Origin: Cyclobacterium lianum
GTDB taxonomy: Bacteria; Bacteroidota; Bacteroidia; Cytophagales; Cyclobacteriaceae
Assembly (NCBI RefSeq): GCF_900143075.1
Contig: NZ_FRCY01000002.1
Span: forward strand, 310,001-374,000
Reading direction: 5' to 3'
Length of the DNA stretch: 64,000 bases
Shown here: positions 9,020 to 17,147 of the stretch, one piece after another
How positions within the stretch are numbered: the first letter of the stretch is position 1
Layout: every line of letters starts with the position of its first letter
Position numbers and translations under genes: made by a program
Notes under the pieces: generated by a model
What the model was told of the DNA's origin: nothing
Databases searched by the model: none
Seen by the model: the letters and a program-made list of their open reading frames with translations, nothing else

Positions 9020-9040
9020 AAAAAGAGCCCCTTGGGGCTC
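9019..9040 (-). terminator. Terminator of the FKBP lipoprotein gene, abutting a convergent gene
   Basis: The inverted repeat GAGCCCC/GGGGCTC (9025-9031 with 9034-9040) is followed by six T on the minus strand (9019-9024). It therefore serves the minus-strand gene ending at 9075. Its T tract touches the stop codon of the plus-strand gene that ends at 9019. No T run follows it on the plus strand. Confidence 0.8.
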
Positions 9041-9074
9041 CTGCAATAATAATCCGTGCCGTTTGTTATGCTAC

Positions 9075-10031
9075 TTATTGGATTGCCAGCACTTCTCCTT
9101 TAAACCAAATGGGAGTAAAGGGCTTGACCAGGTCGATTTGTTCTCCTTTTTCGACCAGGTCTAATCTGATGTCCTCAGGTACTATCTGTATAGAATTATC
9201 ATAGGCAGCAAATGAAGTAGCCAGTATTTCTACTTTTTCCTCAGGCAGTACTCCTTTCATCCCCTCATCCAGAAATGTCAATCCGGAGGTACCAACGGAA
9301 AAGGTCGTTGGCTGGTTGGATTCATAAGAGTCGAAAGTCGGCTCATCAGCACCAAGTTCAAACAATTCGAAATCGATAGAGACATTGCTGCCCAACTGCG
9401 ATGCAGATTTGCTGTCATCTCCAGCCTCGACTGTTCTGAAAAATATTCCTTCTTCAATCTCTTCAAATCCCTCCAGGTCATTTTCTTCAATGAAAGCCTG
9501 TATCATTTCTATTTCCCGTTGCTGCAGTTCTTCCTCCGTATATTTTTTTACAAACTTTAGTTGAATCACCAAATTAGAAGCTGGCAATATCAGTTGTTCA
9601 TAACCATAGTTGCCAAAGGCCAGATAGGATGGCGCATACACCATCATTTCTTCTCCCTCGCGGGCCAGGCCAGCCGCATAAGTGATGGCTATAGGCCATA
9701 AACCTTCCTGGCTGTATTTAAAATATTTGGGCTCCATGGACTCGTCCAGATAAGAATCGATCAATTGCCCGTCAATGGTCTTCATTTCATAATACATGCC
9801 GATGTAGTCTGCATTCTCAAACTGTGCTGCCTCGGGTTGACTAACTGTCTTCTCATAATAAAAGCCAGACTGCGCTTTGGTGGCCTCGATGTTATTGGAA
9901 GCAATATATTCTTCCATAATGAGGTTGTCCCGGCTGATCGCCCTATCCAAATCCGTTTCCGTCTCTTCTATACAAGAAGCCATTAAAATAACCAGGCCAA
10001 GAAACCAGCCTGTTCTGCTTGATACAATCAT
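9075..10031 (-). CDS. Lipoprotein with two FKBP-like peptidyl-prolyl isomerase domains
   Basis: A short hydrophobic N-terminus ending in MASC puts the lipidated cysteine at residue 20. The mature 298 residues hold two FKBP-like halves, about 60-170 (GMYYEMKTIDGQLIDS and YAPSYLAFGNYGYEQLILPASNLVIQLKFV) and about 185-318. The second half is more divergent and acidic. Family members fold proteins in the periplasm or at the outer membrane. Several active-site aromatic residues of FKBP are hard to place, so activity is uncertain and a chaperone-only role is possible. It follows the sigma/barrel pair by 21 bases and is probably in the same operon. Confidence 0.8.
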   Translation of the reverse strand: MIVSSRTGWFLGLVILMASCIEETETDLDRAISRDNLIMEEYIASNNIEATKAQSGFYYEKTVSQPEAAQFENADYIGMYYEMKTIDGQLIDSYLDESMEPKYFKYSQEGLWPIAITYAAGLAREGEEMMVYAPSYLAFGNYGYEQLILPASNLVIQLKFVKKYTEEELQQREIEMIQAFIEENDLEGFEEIEEGIFFRTVEAGDDSKSASQLGSNVSIDFELFELGADEPTFDSYESNQPTTFSVGTSGLTFLDEGMKGVLPEEKVEILATSFAAYDNSIQIVPEDIRLDLVEKGEQIDLVKPFTPIWFKGEVLAIQ

Positions 10032-10052
10032 GGTAATTATAATTAATAGTGT

Positions 10053-11369
10053 TTATTTGTTTTTCAGATTAAAATTCATGCGCAGGTTTACTCCGCCGAT
10101 TGAAAACTGCTGGTCAGCAAATGTCAGCCCGCCCAGCGGTAATTTATAAAAAGGTTCGAATGAAAGGTAAAACTCATTGTTAAGCTGGTATTCGTATCCA
10201 AACGAGATATTGAGCAGCCCGGCCAAATCGGAATTCCTCTCCCCGGACTGGGGTGCTATTACATTGCTGAACTTCTGTACGTTCGGAGTATATTCCAGAT
10301 AGCCGGCGGTACTGTTGGCACTGAAAAGCGACTGGGCCTGAATTGTTTCTACGGTATTTTGTTCCAGGTAGACCATGCTGGACAGGCCTGTAATCAAATA
10401 AATGCCGGTTTGATTTTTGTCATAAACCTTGTACTTCAGATTGACCGGTATGTCCAGACTGGCAAAATTCAATTGGTAATCGGCATCAATGATATTGCTG
10501 TTTGCTCTCATATCAAAAGCAGGTGATGCCGCTTCTGACATGGTCTGCATGTTTTGCGGAGCAAGGCTTTGGCTGGCATAAGCCAGTCCAAAATCCAATT
10601 TAAACTTATTTGAAAGGGAGATTTCAGACATCAGGCCGGCTCCCAGATTCATCCCTGACACCGGGTTTGAACTGGCCTGGGGGCTGAGCATCAGTCCCAA
10701 TTTAAAAGGCTGTACATTTTTCACCTCAGTTTCCTGCTCGCCCTCACCTTCTTTCCATTGTTCAATAATTTTTGCTGCGTCTTTTTCAGTCAAGGCCAGA
10801 TCTTCAATTGGTTGCTCATTAGTTTGACCTGCAAATAGCGGCACATTTTCCATTTTTTGTGCCATGGCGGTCTGAAATTTCTCCCAGGATTCAGTAAAGG
10901 ACTTTAACAGCGAAGGTGTAGGGTATACCTCCGGCAAAATGGTCTCCGACCTGTCAAAATCAGCTTCCTGCACTTTTCCTGGTTCTACATTGGCGCTTGC
11001 GGCCTGTGATCCGGCCAGGGCCTTTTCTATATTTTCAATTTTAGGCTGACCTTCATCAGCCCGCGCTTCTTCCTCTATTTCGGTTTCCCGATTGCCTTGA
11101 AAAGGCACATCCTCTATGGCGATGGAATCAGAAAATGATCTGACCTGCCTGTCAATTTGCTCCTGTTTCGGAAAATAAATCAGGAACAAGAGCAAGCTGG
11201 CGGCAATCCCCGCAGTAAAAAACGGCCAGTAAATCAGCCAGGGCTTTTTCTCTGGCCTGAAATACGCGCGGGAAAACTTTTCCCATGCCTGGGGATCGTA
11301 AGGCTCCTCATGATTGCTGAAGGAGGCTTTAATTTTCTCCGCAAGTTTCTTATCGAACTGCTCCTTCAT
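10053..11369 (-). CDS. Single-TM protein with C-terminal outer-membrane-type beta-barrel, partner of an ECF sigma factor
   Basis: The N-terminus (1-43) is cytoplasmic in character and contains DPQAWEKF, a motif common in Bacteroidota proteins encoded next to ECF sigma factors. One hydrophobic span follows (about 44-65). Then come about 150 acidic, disordered residues and a region from about 225 to the end with alternating beta strands that resembles PorT/OmpA-like barrels and ends in an aromatic-rich strand. Its start overlaps the end of the sigma gene by 20 bases. I infer an anti-sigma-like or envelope-sensing role. How a protein with an inner-membrane span could also carry a barrel is unclear. 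Confidence 0.7.
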   Translation of the reverse strand: MKEQFDKKLAEKIKASFSNHEEPYDPQAWEKFSRAYFRPEKKPWLIYWPFFTAGIAASLLLFLIYFPKQEQIDRQVRSFSDSIAIEDVPFQGNRETEIEEEARADEGQPKIENIEKALAGSQAASANVEPGKVQEADFDRSETILPEVYPTPSLLKSFTESWEKFQTAMAQKMENVPLFAGQTNEQPIEDLALTEKDAAKIIEQWKEGEGEQETEVKNVQPFKLGLMLSPQASSNPVSGMNLGAGLMSEISLSNKFKLDFGLAYASQSLAPQNMQTMSEAASPAFDMRANSNIIDADYQLNFASLDIPVNLKYKVYDKNQTGIYLITGLSSMVYLEQNTVETIQAQSLFSANSTAGYLEYTPNVQKFSNVIAPQSGERNSDLAGLLNISFGYEYQLNNEFYLSFEPFYKLPLGGLTFADQQFSIGGVNLRMNFNLKNK

Positions 11370-11898
11370 TTTTGATTTGATTTATTGCGATTACTTTTTC
11401 TCTCAACTTCTCTTTTGCCCTGGCCAGATAGGTCCTGCAAGTACTGGACGGAATCCCTAGCCGTTCGCTGATCTCATTGTGCCGATAACCTTCGATTTCA
11501 TACATATTGAAGATCACCCGCAATATTTCCGGCAACTCCGCCAGAGACTGCAGGATATCGGCGCTGGACAATTCATCTATGATACCAGGGTCGTATGTCT
11601 CCGTTTCTGCTTTTTCAATATTCATGGCGGAATAATGTTTAAAATTCTTCCTGTAGTAATCCACCGAAGTATTGATAATTATTCTTCTGAACCAACCCTT
11701 AAAGGAATTTTCGGGGGAAAACTGCTCCAGTTTGTCAAAGGCTTTCATAAAACTGTCATTCACAATCTCGCAAGCTTCCTCCCTGCTTCCAGAGTATCTC
11801 AATGCGATGCTCATAGCATAGCCATAAAAATGCTTGTAAAGCTTTTCCAACGATTTTTTGTCTCGCTTTTTCGCTTCCTGTATGAGATCTTTCTCCAA
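11350..11898 (-). CDS. ECF RNA polymerase sigma factor
   Basis: This 182-residue sigma-70 family protein has region 2 at about 20-85 (including EEACEIVNDSFMKAFDKL for -10 recognition and core binding) and region 4 at about 120-172, with the helix-turn-helix YRHNEISERLGIPSSTCRTYLARAKEKLR. There is no region 1 or 3, which defines the ECF group. Its gene overlaps the downstream membrane/barrel protein by 20 bases, the usual arrangement of a sigma factor and its membrane-bound regulator. It may control the operon itself and envelope genes, but no target is known from the sequence. Confidence 0.9.
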   Translation of the reverse strand: MEKDLIQEAKKRDKKSLEKLYKHFYGYAMSIALRYSGSREEACEIVNDSFMKAFDKLEQFSPENSFKGWFRRIIINTSVDYYRKNFKHYSAMNIEKAETETYDPGIIDELSSADILQSLAELPEILRVIFNMYEIEGYRHNEISERLGIPSSTCRTYLARAKEKLREKVIAINQIKNEGAVR

Positions 11899-12082
11899 AA
11901 GCCTTTCTTTAATATGGTAGGTTCTCTATCCTGACGATCACCTTGATCAAAATGCTACAAGACATCAGATTTTTTTTACTTTTTTTCCAATCTCCCTTAT
12001 CCCGGAGCAAACGGACTGGCTTGATCATCGGAAGGCCCTCCTGAAACCTGCTGCGCTGGCAAGCCGGATGAAAAGAAATCGC

Positions 12083-12105
12083 CTGGCGGCTGAGGCCAGT
12101 TTTTT
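12083..12105 (+). terminator. Terminator-like hairpin with no upstream gene on its strand
   Basis: CTGGC (12083-12087) pairs with GCCAG (12095-12099) and six T follow (12100-12105) on the plus strand. No plus-strand gene precedes it, since the nearest upstream gene reads the other way. Either it is chance or it ends an unannotated small RNA that starts after about 11930. Confidence 0.35.
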
Positions 12106-12106
12106 G

Positions 12107-12139
12107 TTTGTTGGTATAATCTGACTATTTTTAATCTTG
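12107..12139 (+). promoter_or_regulatory. Promoter candidate for the outer membrane protein at 12199
   Basis: TTTG at 12107-12110 (directly followed by TTG) and TAATCTTG at 12132-12139 are 21 bases apart. This matches the Bacteroidota -33/-7 pattern with one mismatch in the -7 box. The leader would be about 50 bases. Confidence 0.45.
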
Positions 12140-12198
12140 CATCGGTAACAATACGCACAAATTTAGCGTTAAAATCATGATCATATATGACAACAAAT

Positions 12199-12921
12199 AT
12201 GAAATATTACATTTTCCTGGTTTTGGTCTTTGTTGGGATAAATTTCTCATACGGGCAGCGGGGAGACGCAGGTGATTATGATTATGACAAGGAGGTCCTT
12301 TTTGGGATCAACAAGAATACCAATGGAGGGCTTATTGGCGGAGTTAGCTTCAAATTGGGCTCCCGAATAAATGATAATTTGTTTCAATTTTTCAATCTGG
12401 AACTGGCAAATGTAAAAAACCCCAAGGAGGTAAGGTACCCTACTGTCCTGGGCAACAGCTATATTTTTGGCAAGTCAAATTACCTTTATGCCATCCGGCC
12501 CCAATATGGCCGTGAGGTCCTGGTGTTTAAGAAAGCCCCTCACCAGGGTGTCCAAATCTCACTACTGGGCGCCATCGGACCCACCATCGGGCTGGTAGCT
12601 CCCTATTATGTAGAATATTCGCTGAACCGTACCGAAACGGTAAGGGAACAATATAACCCGGAAGTCCACCAGAGCCGCTTCAATATATTGGGTCCAGGCA
12701 GGCTTTTTGAGGGCATTGGCAATTCTGAAATTGCCTTTGGAGGCAATGCCAAGGCGGCAATGGCCTTCGAATTTGGATTTTTTAAATCTAACGTGACCGG
12801 AGTGGAACTCGGATACCAATTGGAAGGTTTTACCAGAGAGATCGTACTAATGCCTACCACCGAAAACAGGCAGGTGTTTCAGTCAGTCTACTTCACCCTA
12901 TTCTATGGATTCAGAAAATAG
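12199..12921 (+). CDS. Predicted outer membrane beta-barrel protein, unknown function
   Basis: A signal peptide (MKYYIFLVLVFVGINFSYGQ) is followed by about 220 residues of alternating hydrophobic strands with many glycines and aromatic turn residues, ending in YFTLFYGFRK, as barrels do. I recognise no named family. The ATG at 12199 gives the cleanest signal peptide. An in-frame ATG at 12187 adds four residues. It is a single gene with its own promoter, separated from lipA by a promoter too. It probably sits in the outer membrane, but its role is not known. Confidence 0.7.
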   Translation: MKYYIFLVLVFVGINFSYGQRGDAGDYDYDKEVLFGINKNTNGGLIGGVSFKLGSRINDNLFQFFNLELANVKNPKEVRYPTVLGNSYIFGKSNYLYAIRPQYGREVLVFKKAPHQGVQISLLGAIGPTIGLVAPYYVEYSLNRTETVREQYNPEVHQSRFNILGPGRLFEGIGNSEIAFGGNAKAAMAFEFGFFKSNVTGVELGYQLEGFTREIVLMPTTENRQVFQSVYFTLFYGFRK

Positions 12922-12953
12922 TCTCACAGAGGGGTAGACTTCTGAAAAACCAC

Positions 12954-12961
12954 TAATTTTG
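12954..12961 (+). promoter_or_regulatory. -7 promoter box for lipA
   Basis: TAATTTTG fits TAnnTTTG exactly and lies 20 bases before the lipA ATG. A -33 TTG is not seen at the expected distance. Confidence 0.5.
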
Positions 12962-12981
12962 AAGGAAATTTAAGAACCGAT

Positions 12982-13860
12982 ATGATAGAACTACCGGTAA
13001 TCTCCAAGGAACAGACCAAAGCAAAGAAACCAGACTGGCTAAGGGTAAAACTTCCCATAGGGAAAGAGTATGCGAAGGTGCGTAAGCTGGTGGACGAACA
13101 TAAACTGCACACCATATGTGAAAGTGGAAACTGTCCGAATATGGGGGAATGTTGGGGAGCGGGCACTGCTACCTTCATGATCCTGGGAAATGTATGCACG
13201 CGTAGCTGCTCGTTTTGTGCAGTCGCTACTGGCAGACCCCCGGAATATGATCAGGATGAACCGAGAAGGGTGGCGGAAGCCATCCAATTGATGGAGGTAA
13301 AACACGCCGTCATCACCTCTGTCAACAGAGACGAACTAAAAGACCGGGGTGCAGATGTATGGTACAGAACCGTGATTGAAACCAAGAGGCTTTCTCCGGG
13401 TACCACCATAGAAACCTTAATCCCGGATGTGAAGGGCAATTGGGAAGCACTTTACAAAATGATCAGCGCAGGGCAGGAAGTCGTGTCACACAATGTAGAG
13501 ACAGTAGAGCGGCTCTATCGGAGAGTCCGGCCCCAGGCCAAATACAAGCGTTCGCTGGAGCAGATCAAACTAACCAAAGAATACGGAAAACGTACCAAAA
13601 CCGGCATTATGCTCGGGCTGGGGGAAAAAGAAGACGAAATTTACAAGGCCATGGATGACCTGGTCGCCCACGGTTGCGATATCCTGACATTGGGCCAGTA
13701 CCTGCAGCCCACAAAGCGACATATCGAGGTAGCCGAGTTTGTCCGTCCGGAGCAATTTGACCGTTACAGAGAAGAAGGATTGAAAAGAGGACTGAAATAT
13801 GTAGAGTCTGGTCCCCTGGTACGGTCTTCCTACCATGCAGAGCGGCACGTTAACGTATAA
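12982..13860 (+). CDS. lipA: Lipoyl synthase
   Basis: This radical SAM enzyme inserts two sulfurs into octanoyl groups on the lipoyl domains of 2-oxoacid dehydrogenases and the glycine cleavage H protein. Both iron-sulfur clusters are accounted for: the auxiliary cluster cysteines C46, C51 and C57 in [12 protein letters not shown], and the radical SAM cysteines C72, C76 and C79 in CTRSCSFC. The C-terminal RSSY motif that holds the cluster serine is present near 283. The length of 292 residues is normal. No lipB lies next to it, so the gene stands alone. Confidence 0.97.
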   Translation: MIELPVISKEQTKAKKPDWLRVKLPIGKEYAKVRKLVDEHKLHTICESGNCPNMGECWGAGTATFMILGNVCTRSCSFCAVATGRPPEYDQDEPRRVAEAIQLMEVKHAVITSVNRDELKDRGADVWYRTVIETKRLSPGTTIETLIPDVKGNWEALYKMISAGQEVVSHNVETVERLYRRVRPQAKYKRSLEQIKLTKEYGKRTKTGIMLGLGEKEDEIYKAMDDLVAHGCDILTLGQYLQPTKRHIEVAEFVRPEQFDRYREEGLKRGLKYVESGPLVRSSYHAERHVNV

Positions 13861-13993
13861 TCCGGGTAGGGTACTTGCTTTGGCTGACCAAAAAGCAATG
13901 ATTTTTGGCTGAAAACCAGAAAAACACTTTATTTTTTGTAATTTAAGGATGTCGTTGATAATGTTAACAATAAGATAAATAAAGGGCATCAAT

Positions 13994-14590
13994 ATGGCTT
14001 TATTCAAGAGATTTTTCGTTCTGGGTCTTGCAGCCCTGCTTTTCAATTGCTCGCCAAAATCTATGGGAGAATTGAGCAGGGACGAATACAGCAATTGGAA
14101 GGACAGGAAAAAGAATATGAGTCCTTCTGAATTTAAGGCGTTGGTAGAAAGCCGGGAAGAAATGTCCGGAAAGCTGGAAGATCTGTCTGAGAAAGAGGCC
14201 TATCTCCATGAGGTAATCGAGCGGAAAGACAATGAAATCAGCCGGTTAACGGGTCAAATATCAAAAATTAACAATCAAATGGAGGCGGCCATGAGGGATT
14301 CGGGAGAGACTGCCTCAGATAAATGGGAGGAAGGTGTCGTGTTTAAAGTCCAACTGGCTGCGTTTGACGATTATGACCTGCGAAACCTTACCGAAAATGG
14401 CAGTGACCTGGAAATCATCGATCAGGACGGCTACATCAAATACATCCTGGGCCGGTTCAGAGATTATAAAATGGCAGATATGTTGAAGAAAAAACTTCGT
14501 AAAGTAGGTGTGCAGGAAGCCTGGATCGTTCCCTACAAAGATGGAAAGCGGGTACCGCTGAAGGAAGTTTTAACGGAAGTCGTCGAATAA
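13994..14590 (+). CDS. Lipoprotein with coiled coil and SPOR-like C-terminal domain
   Basis: A hydrophobic N-terminus ends in LFNC, making C19 the likely lipid attachment site (asparagine before the cysteine is unusual). Residues about 50-95 are a charged coiled coil. The C-terminal 85 residues (VVFKVQLAAFDD to the end, including YIKYILGRFRDYKMADMLKKKL) have the length and beta-alpha pattern of SPOR domains, which bind denuded peptidoglycan at division sites or act as protein-binding modules. I infer a periplasmic envelope protein. It lies alone between lipA and recJ. Confidence 0.7.
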   Translation: MALFKRFFVLGLAALLFNCSPKSMGELSRDEYSNWKDRKKNMSPSEFKALVESREEMSGKLEDLSEKEAYLHEVIERKDNEISRLTGQISKINNQMEAAMRDSGETASDKWEEGVVFKVQLAAFDDYDLRNLTENGSDLEIIDQDGYIKYILGRFRDYKMADMLKKKLRKVGVQEAWIVPYKDGKRVPLKEVLTEVVE

Positions 14591-14697
14591 CTCCAACCTG
14601 CTCATTGCCTGAGATATAAAATTAACCTGTTTTTTTCCCGGAACGAATAAAGAATTTTTTATCCTTTAACTTCTGTTTGTTTTGTAATTTACGCCCT

Positions 14698-16398
14698 ATG
14701 GATTTTAGATGGAAGCTTAAGGACAAAGCAAAACCCGAATCAGTCAGCTACCTCAGCCAGGAAATAAATGTGAATGGTACTTTGGCCAACATGCTGGTCA
14801 ATCGGGGCATTCATGATTTTCAGCAAGCCAAAGAGTTTTTTCGCCCGGATCTGGACAAACTCCACGATCCCATGCTCATGAAAGACATGGATAAGGCGGT
14901 GCAAAGGCTTGTAGCTGCCATAGAAAACGAGGAAAGCATTCTGGTCTACGGGGACTACGATGTAGACGGGACCACATCGGTAGCCTTATTCTATGGTTTT
15001 ATTCGCGCCTTTTACGATAAAGTTGCCTTTTACATACCGGACCGGTACAAGGAAGGCTATGGTATTTCAGACAAAGGAGTGAGATTTGCAGCGGAAAACG
15101 GCTTCAGTCTGGTAGTCTCACTGGACTGCGGCATCAAGGCGATTGATAAAATAGATTTGGCCAACGATTTGGGTGTGGATTTTATCATATGTGATCACCA
15201 CACCCCTGGCGAAGTGCTTCCCAGAGCTGTTGCAGTACTGGATCCAAAGCGAAAAGATTGCGAATATCCCTACAAGGAATTGAGCGGTTGTGGTGTAGGC
15301 TTCAAGCTGGTGCAGGCATTTACGGCCTACACCAACAAAAGTACGGCAAATCTGTACACCTACCTGGATCTGGTAGCGATCAGTATCGCTTCGGATATCG
15401 TACCTATCACAGGAGAAAACCGCATCCTTGCCTATTATGGCCTGGACCGGCTCAATAATAATCCCAGGCCCGGCATCAAGGCACTCATACTGAAAGGTAA
15501 AATTGAGAAAGAGCTCGGAATTACCGACATAGTGTTCAAGATCGGTCCCCGCATCAACGCCTCAGGAAGACTGGAACATGCCAAGGCGTCTGTCGCCCTG
15601 TTGCTGTCCAAAGACCTGGATGAGGGGGTAAGGCGTGCGGAACTCGTAGAGGATGTCAATGCAGCGAGAAAAAATTTTGACGAAAACATTACCAGAGAAG
15701 CCCTGGAGATGATCCAGACCCGGGAGCATTCGGGTGCTTTCAAAAGCACGGTGTTGTTTAAACAAGACTGGCACAAAGGTGTAATCGGGATCGTAGCATC
15801 GCGATGTATAGAAAAATTTTACAGGCCTACGATCATATTAACCGAATCAAACAACAAAGCTACCGGAAGTGCCAGATCGGTATTTGATTTCGATATCTAT
15901 GAGGCCATTGAGGCCTGCAGCGACCTACTCGAACAATTCGGCGGACACAAATATGCCGCAGGGCTTACCCTATCCGTAGAGAATGTGCCTGCTTTTCAGG
16001 AAAGATTTGAGCAGGTAGTCAGTGAGCGGGTCAGGGAAATCCACCTGAAGCCCATTCTTGAAATCGATGATGAACTGATCCTGGATCAAATCAACTATAG
16101 ATTTTACCATATTTTGAAACAAATGGCTCCCTTCGGGCCGGGTAATCCAGAGCCTGTATTTTGCGCCAATCAGGTATTTGCAGAAAATGTCAGGGTACTG
16201 AAAGACAAACACCTTCGTTTTGAAATCGTGCAGGATGGTCAGGAGACCAGACCTGTTTGCATTGGTTTTGGGTTTGCAAAATATTATGAAATGTTAAACA
16301 GCAAAATGCGTTTTAACATCGCGTTTGAGATCAGGGAAAATACCTTCAGGAATACAAGCAGCCTGCAGTTGTATGTGAAAGACATCAAATTTGACTAA
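14698..16398 (+). CDS. recJ: Single-stranded-DNA-specific 5'-3' exonuclease RecJ
   Basis: RecJ degrades single-stranded DNA in recombination and mismatch repair. The DHH phosphoesterase motifs are intact: DYDVDG at 86-91 and DHH at 166-168, both metal-binding. The DHHA1 domain (GGHKYAAGL near 422) and the OB-fold end complete a normal protein of 566 residues. I chose the ATG at 14698. An upstream in-frame TTG would add seven residues, but a near-consensus -7 box (TAATTTAC at 14685-14692) lies in that stretch, only 5 bases before the ATG. lptB follows after one base. Confidence 0.95.
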   Translation: MDFRWKLKDKAKPESVSYLSQEINVNGTLANMLVNRGIHDFQQAKEFFRPDLDKLHDPMLMKDMDKAVQRLVAAIENEESILVYGDYDVDGTTSVALFYGFIRAFYDKVAFYIPDRYKEGYGISDKGVRFAAENGFSLVVSLDCGIKAIDKIDLANDLGVDFIICDHHTPGEVLPRAVAVLDPKRKDCEYPYKELSGCGVGFKLVQAFTAYTNKSTANLYTYLDLVAISIASDIVPITGENRILAYYGLDRLNNNPRPGIKALILKGKIEKELGITDIVFKIGPRINASGRLEHAKASVALLLSKDLDEGVRRAELVEDVNAARKNFDENITREALEMIQTREHSGAFKSTVLFKQDWHKGVIGIVASRCIEKFYRPTIILTESNNKATGSARSVFDFDIYEAIEACSDLLEQFGGHKYAAGLTLSVENVPAFQERFEQVVSERVREIHLKPILEIDDELILDQINYRFYHILKQMAPFGPGNPEPVFCANQVFAENVRVLKDKHLRFEIVQDGQETRPVCIGFGFAKYYEMLNSKMRFNIAFEIRENTFRNTSSLQLYVKDIKFD

Positions 16399-16399
16399 A

Positions 16400-17131
16400 A
16401 TGAATTTAAGGGCAGAAAACCTGGTAAAAATATACAAGAAAAAAAGGGTAGTAAACGATATCTCTGTGTCCCTGGCCCAGGGCGAAATCGTGGGATTGCT
16501 GGGACCCAATGGAGCAGGTAAAACCACCTCTTTTTACATGATTGTCGGTTTGATCAAACCCAATGCAGGCACGGTTTACCTGGACAATGAGGACATCACA
16601 TCCCTACCCATGTACAAAAGGGCCAAACTAGGCATTGGCTACCTGGCACAGGAAGCCTCGGTATTCCGGAAACTGACTGTAGAAGAAAACCTGATGGCTG
16701 TACTGGAAATGAGCAAGCTTCCCAAGAAAGCGCAAAAAGAAAAAGTAGACCAACTGCTCGAAGAATTCAGCCTTACCCATGTCAGAAAAAACCTGGGCAT
16801 GGTACTTTCCGGTGGGGAACGCCGCAGAACAGAGATTGCAAGGGCATTGTCAGTAGATCCAAAATTTGTACTTTTAGATGAACCTTTCGCCGGAGTAGAC
16901 CCCATCGCAGTAGAGGAAATCCAATACATCGTAGCCAAACTCAAGGACAAAAACATAGGCATTTTGATCACGGATCACAATGTGAATGAAACCCTCTCGA
17001 TCACAGACCGTGCCTACCTCATGTTTGAAGGAAGGCTGCTAAAAGCAGGCACGGCAGAAGAACTTGCCGCAGATGAACAGGTAAGAAAGGTTTATCTGGG
17101 TAAAAATTTCGAACTGAAAAGAAAGATCTAA
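16400..17131 (+). CDS. lptB: LPS export ABC transporter ATP-binding protein LptB
   Basis: LptB hydrolyses ATP on the inner face of the inner membrane and drives lipopolysaccharide extraction through LptFG. Walker [10 protein letters not shown] is at 35-43, the signature LSGGERRR near 138 and Walker [14 protein letters not shown] near 157-169, which is typical of LptB. The 243-residue length fits. The ATG one base after the recJ stop is used, and a TTG inside recJ is not needed. lptC is elsewhere in the window (51853-52446). Confidence 0.93.
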   Translation: MNLRAENLVKIYKKKRVVNDISVSLAQGEIVGLLGPNGAGKTTSFYMIVGLIKPNAGTVYLDNEDITSLPMYKRAKLGIGYLAQEASVFRKLTVEENLMAVLEMSKLPKKAQKEKVDQLLEEFSLTHVRKNLGMVLSGGERRRTEIARALSVDPKFVLLDEPFAGVDPIAVEEIQYIVAKLKDKNIGILITDHNVNETLSITDRAYLMFEGRLLKAGTAEELAADEQVRKVYLGKNFELKRKI

Positions 17132-17147
17132 ACAGAAACCCACCCCG

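Larger units (their letters stand above)
11899..12198. other. Intergenic region between divergent sigma factor and outer membrane protein genes
   Basis: About 300 bases have no supported gene. They hold a T-rich tract (11971-11990), a GC-richer middle, a terminator-like hairpin at 12083-12105, a plus-strand promoter candidate at 12107-12139 and a perfect minus-strand -7 box (TAAATTTG at 12158-12165). The last could drive the sigma gene with a leader of about 250 bases. Confidence 0.5.
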
